From NCBI RefSeq assembly GCF_018860245.1, contig NZ_JAHKPD010000012.1:248001-312000 (forward strand): 64,000 nucleotides of DNA, in the 5' to 3' direction. This document shows, one piece after another, positions 62,266-64,000 of the stretch (position 1 is its first letter; each line of letters starts with the position of its first letter). The position numbers were made by a program, and so were the translations under genes. Under the pieces are notes generated by a model, which searched no databases, was not told the origin of the DNA, and saw only the letters and a list, made by a program, of their open reading frames with translations. This DNA is from Pseudotamlana agarivorans (lineage in GTDB: Bacteria > Bacteroidota > Bacteroidia > Flavobacteriales > Flavobacteriaceae).

Positions 62266-64000
62266 TTATTTTGAGTGGTCTTGCTCTTTATTCCTTCCGC
62301 CTAAGAAACCGTCTAACACATTTTTAATCACTTTTTTAGAGTCATTCGTCTTATTTGAGGTGGTATCTGTACTTTCTTTAGAACCTATAATGCCATTTAA
62401 AACATCTTCAACGTGTTTACTTTGGTCTTGCTTTAAGGAGTCTGATTTGGTTTTATTTCCTCCAATAACATCACCAATCAGATTGTTAATCTCGTCTTTA
62501 CCTTGATTAAGTAATTTTTCTTTCTGAATTTCTAAAAGCTGATTGCTTAAGTTTTTAGCGGCACTTGTTAAATCGGTTTTTACATTCGGACTCGTATAAC
62601 TACCTGTGATGTTAGCCGTTACGGGAATTGACATTTTATCTACTTGAGCATCGTCAATTTTGCCAATCAAACGGTTTATATCGCTCCCTAAATATTTAGC
62701 AGGCACATTAAAAACAGCGCTGTAATCAATGGTTTTATCGAAACCGTGTGCACCGGTAACTGTAATATCAATGTCCTTATAATTTAAATCGAAAGGTGAA
62801 ACACTAACTTTTCCATTCGCAAATTCTAGTTTGGTTTTTATATCATTGATATTAATATCTTCAAAATCTATAAAATCTACAGCGTTATCAAGCTTGCTTA
62901 TTAATCCGTTTTCATCTTTATTAATTTGAGTAGAAAGTAATTCAGCCAATGCTTGACCAGTAAGACTGTTTAATTTTGGCGTAAAATTATTGTTTAAATC
63001 TCCCGAGATGTTAATATTGGTGTTTAGTTTTCCTTGAAATATTTGCGCTATTGGTGCTAAGCTTCTAAGTAATTCAAGATCTTTAAACGATTGTGCGATA
63101 TCAAAACTATCGGCATCTAAAGCCATGTTAAAACTAGGTATTTCTGTTTTTGTAGATACGTTTCCAGACAGTCCAAGTTTTCCGTTAAATATACTGGAGT
63201 TTACATTTTTAAGTAAAACTTGCTCATCTTTTATAATTAGAGTACCTGTAACATCTTCTAAATTTAAATTGTCGTAAACAACCATATTTGCTTTGGCATT
63301 AATGGCGCAATCTAAAAATGATGGAATTTTTATAGCCTCGATAGTCGCTGTGGTTTCAGTAGATTGTTCTGTTTTTTCTTGGGTTTTAGACATAAAATCA
63401 TTCACCTTAAAAAGATAGGAATTCAAATCAAAATGACCTTTTAAAGTTTTATTACTAAACATAAAACCTAATAGGTTGTTAATCGTTCCGGTAGCATTTA
63501 AATCGGTTTCGCCTGTTTTTGCTTTAAATTGCTTTAAGGATACCTTACCTGGATTAAAAGTTAAATCTGCTTGTGAAATTTGGATAGGTTTTAGGAAATC
63601 TTCCGAAGTCATTTCAAAATCGGAAAGACTAGCCGAACCACTATTTTTTATACGATCGTAAGCGTTGGCTTCAATGGCATTCATATCGAAAGCTGTGTTT
63701 ATATTTGCTTTTAGGATGCCTGTTAATTTGTGATCCAAGTCAATAGGATACGCTTTTGTGAGATTGGCTAAATTTAAAACACCATTAAGATTAGCGTTTA
63801 CCAACATGTTTTTTGTAATGTTTTTTATGTGGGCCGATGCTTTAAAAACATCTTGATCAATTTTAAAATTTAAGGTATTGACATCAATAAAAGTGTCGTC
63901 GGTATTTCCTGTGGTGTTTTTAATAACCGTGTTGATACTAATTTGCTCCACACTTTTTGGTAAATCTAGATATTTAAAAGAGGCGTTGTTTGAAACAATA
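62266..64000 (-). CDS. AsmA-family protein, C-terminal part (runs off the window)
   Basis: The frame stays open to the window edge; codons upstream of the GTG at 63951 read YLDLPKSVEQISINT and so belong to the protein. About 577 residues are visible. Repeating two-stranded units (LTFNPGKVSLKQFKAKTGET, GKVSVSPFDLNYKDIDITV) and a C-terminal AsmA_2-like segment ending in low-complexity Lys/Asp/Ser sequence fit the AsmA/TamB-like superfamily, whose large members bridge the periplasm and move lipids. The N-terminal anchor lies outside. Confidence 0.85.
   Translation of the reverse strand, partial: IVSNNASFKYLDLPKSVEQISINTVIKNTTGNTDDTFIDVNTLNFKIDQDVFKASAHIKNITKNMLVNANLNGVLNLANLTKAYPIDLDHKLTGILKANINTAFDMNAIEANAYDRIKNSGSASLSDFEMTSEDFLKPIQISQADLTFNPGKVSLKQFKAKTGETDLNATGTINNLLGFMFSNKTLKGHFDLNSYLFKVNDFMSKTQEKTEQSTETTATIEAIKIPSFLDCAINAKANMVVYDNLNLEDVTGTLIIKDEQVLLKNVNSSIFNGKLGLSGNVSTKTEIPSFNMALDADSFDIAQSFKDLELLRSLAPIAQIFQGKLNTNINISGDLNNNFTPKLNSLTGQALAELLSTQINKDENGLISKLDNAVDFIDFEDININDIKTKLEFANGKVSVSPFDLNYKDIDITVTGAHGFDKTIDYSAVFNVPAKYLGSDINRLIGKIDDAQVDKMSIPVTANITGSYTSPNVKTDLTSAAKNLSNQLLEIQKEKLLNQGKDEINNLIGDVIGGNKTKSDSLKQDQSKHVEDVLNGIIGSKESTDTTSNKTNDSKKVIKNVLDGFLGGRNKEQDHSK

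Noticed and set aside
1-64000. CRISPR arrays, tRNA genes, prophage or restriction/defence islands
   Set aside because: I saw no regular spaced repeats, cloverleaf-like sequences, phage structural genes or known defence genes.

Overview
The window is chromosomal DNA of a member of the Bacteroidota, almost certainly a marine-type Flavobacteriaceae. Base composition is AT-rich. Promoters, where visible, follow the Bacteroidota pattern TTTG-N19/20-TAnnTTTG. Start codons lack strong Shine-Dalgarno sequences. The gene content is diagnostic: a short RpoD, a PorG/UppS/BamA/Skp/Skp/MurI cluster, a PorP/SprF gliding/type IX secretion protein, DUF5916, DUF6089 and DUF2797 proteins, and a ribonucleotide reductase whose ATP-cone sits on the small subunit. 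I saw no rRNA or tRNA gene and no CRISPR array.

Layout. 1-5.6 kb: nitrogen assimilation, with the start of gltB facing away from a porin-amt-PII-amt cluster; two look-alike palindromes lie in the shared control region. 5.6-7.1 kb: a decayed IS3-type transposase embedded in dispersed repeats. 7.1-12.2 kb: PEP carboxylase, and an unusual 603-residue cysteine-containing protein behind an FNR/CRP-like box. 12.5-15.4 kb: nadA-nadB and a small SSB. 15.6-20.6 kb: small stress or ligand-binding proteins, a large DUF5916 protein and a CBS protein. 20.7-21.2 kb: a second repeat patch, inverted relative to the first and sharing a nearly identical 80 bp block. 21.2-29 kb: lipoprotein, threonine dehydrogenase, HupE-like protein, a structured-RNA candidate, dCMP deaminase, S41 protease, a MarC operon and a DUF3109 protein. 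29-32.6 kb: nrdB-nrdA. 32.6-39 kb: OmpA-like lipoprotein, nucleoside phosphorylase, a phosphate porin-Pit operon with Pho-box-like 11 bp repeats, and dodecin. 39-42 kb: NifU-like scaffold, PorP/SprF, gamma carbonic anhydrase, then a second copy of the structured-RNA candidate. 42-50.3 kb: cell-envelope cluster (murI, two skp/ompH, bamA, uppS, porG), NAD kinase and a CBS protein. 50.4-56 kb: pdxJ, hydrolase, small membrane protein, and the protein-quality set tig-clpP-clpX. 56-64 kb: PD40-OmpA protein, GH3 enzyme, DUF2797, methyltransferase, rpsU, rpoD and a truncated AsmA-family gene.

How the parts fit. The first block imports ammonium across both membranes and feeds glutamate synthase under PII control. 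The phosphate block pairs an outer-membrane porin with a Pit transporter that carries its own PhoU-like tail. The envelope cluster combines lipid-carrier synthesis (UppS), outer-membrane protein insertion (BamA, Skp) and a type IX secretion component (PorG). Most other genes are housekeeping.

The observations I rank highest are the two copies of a structured element with a covarying hairpin, the tandem 11 bp repeats by the phosphate genes, the ATP-cone on NrdB, and the paired palindromes in front of the nitrogen cluster. Everything here is read by eye; no database search was possible.
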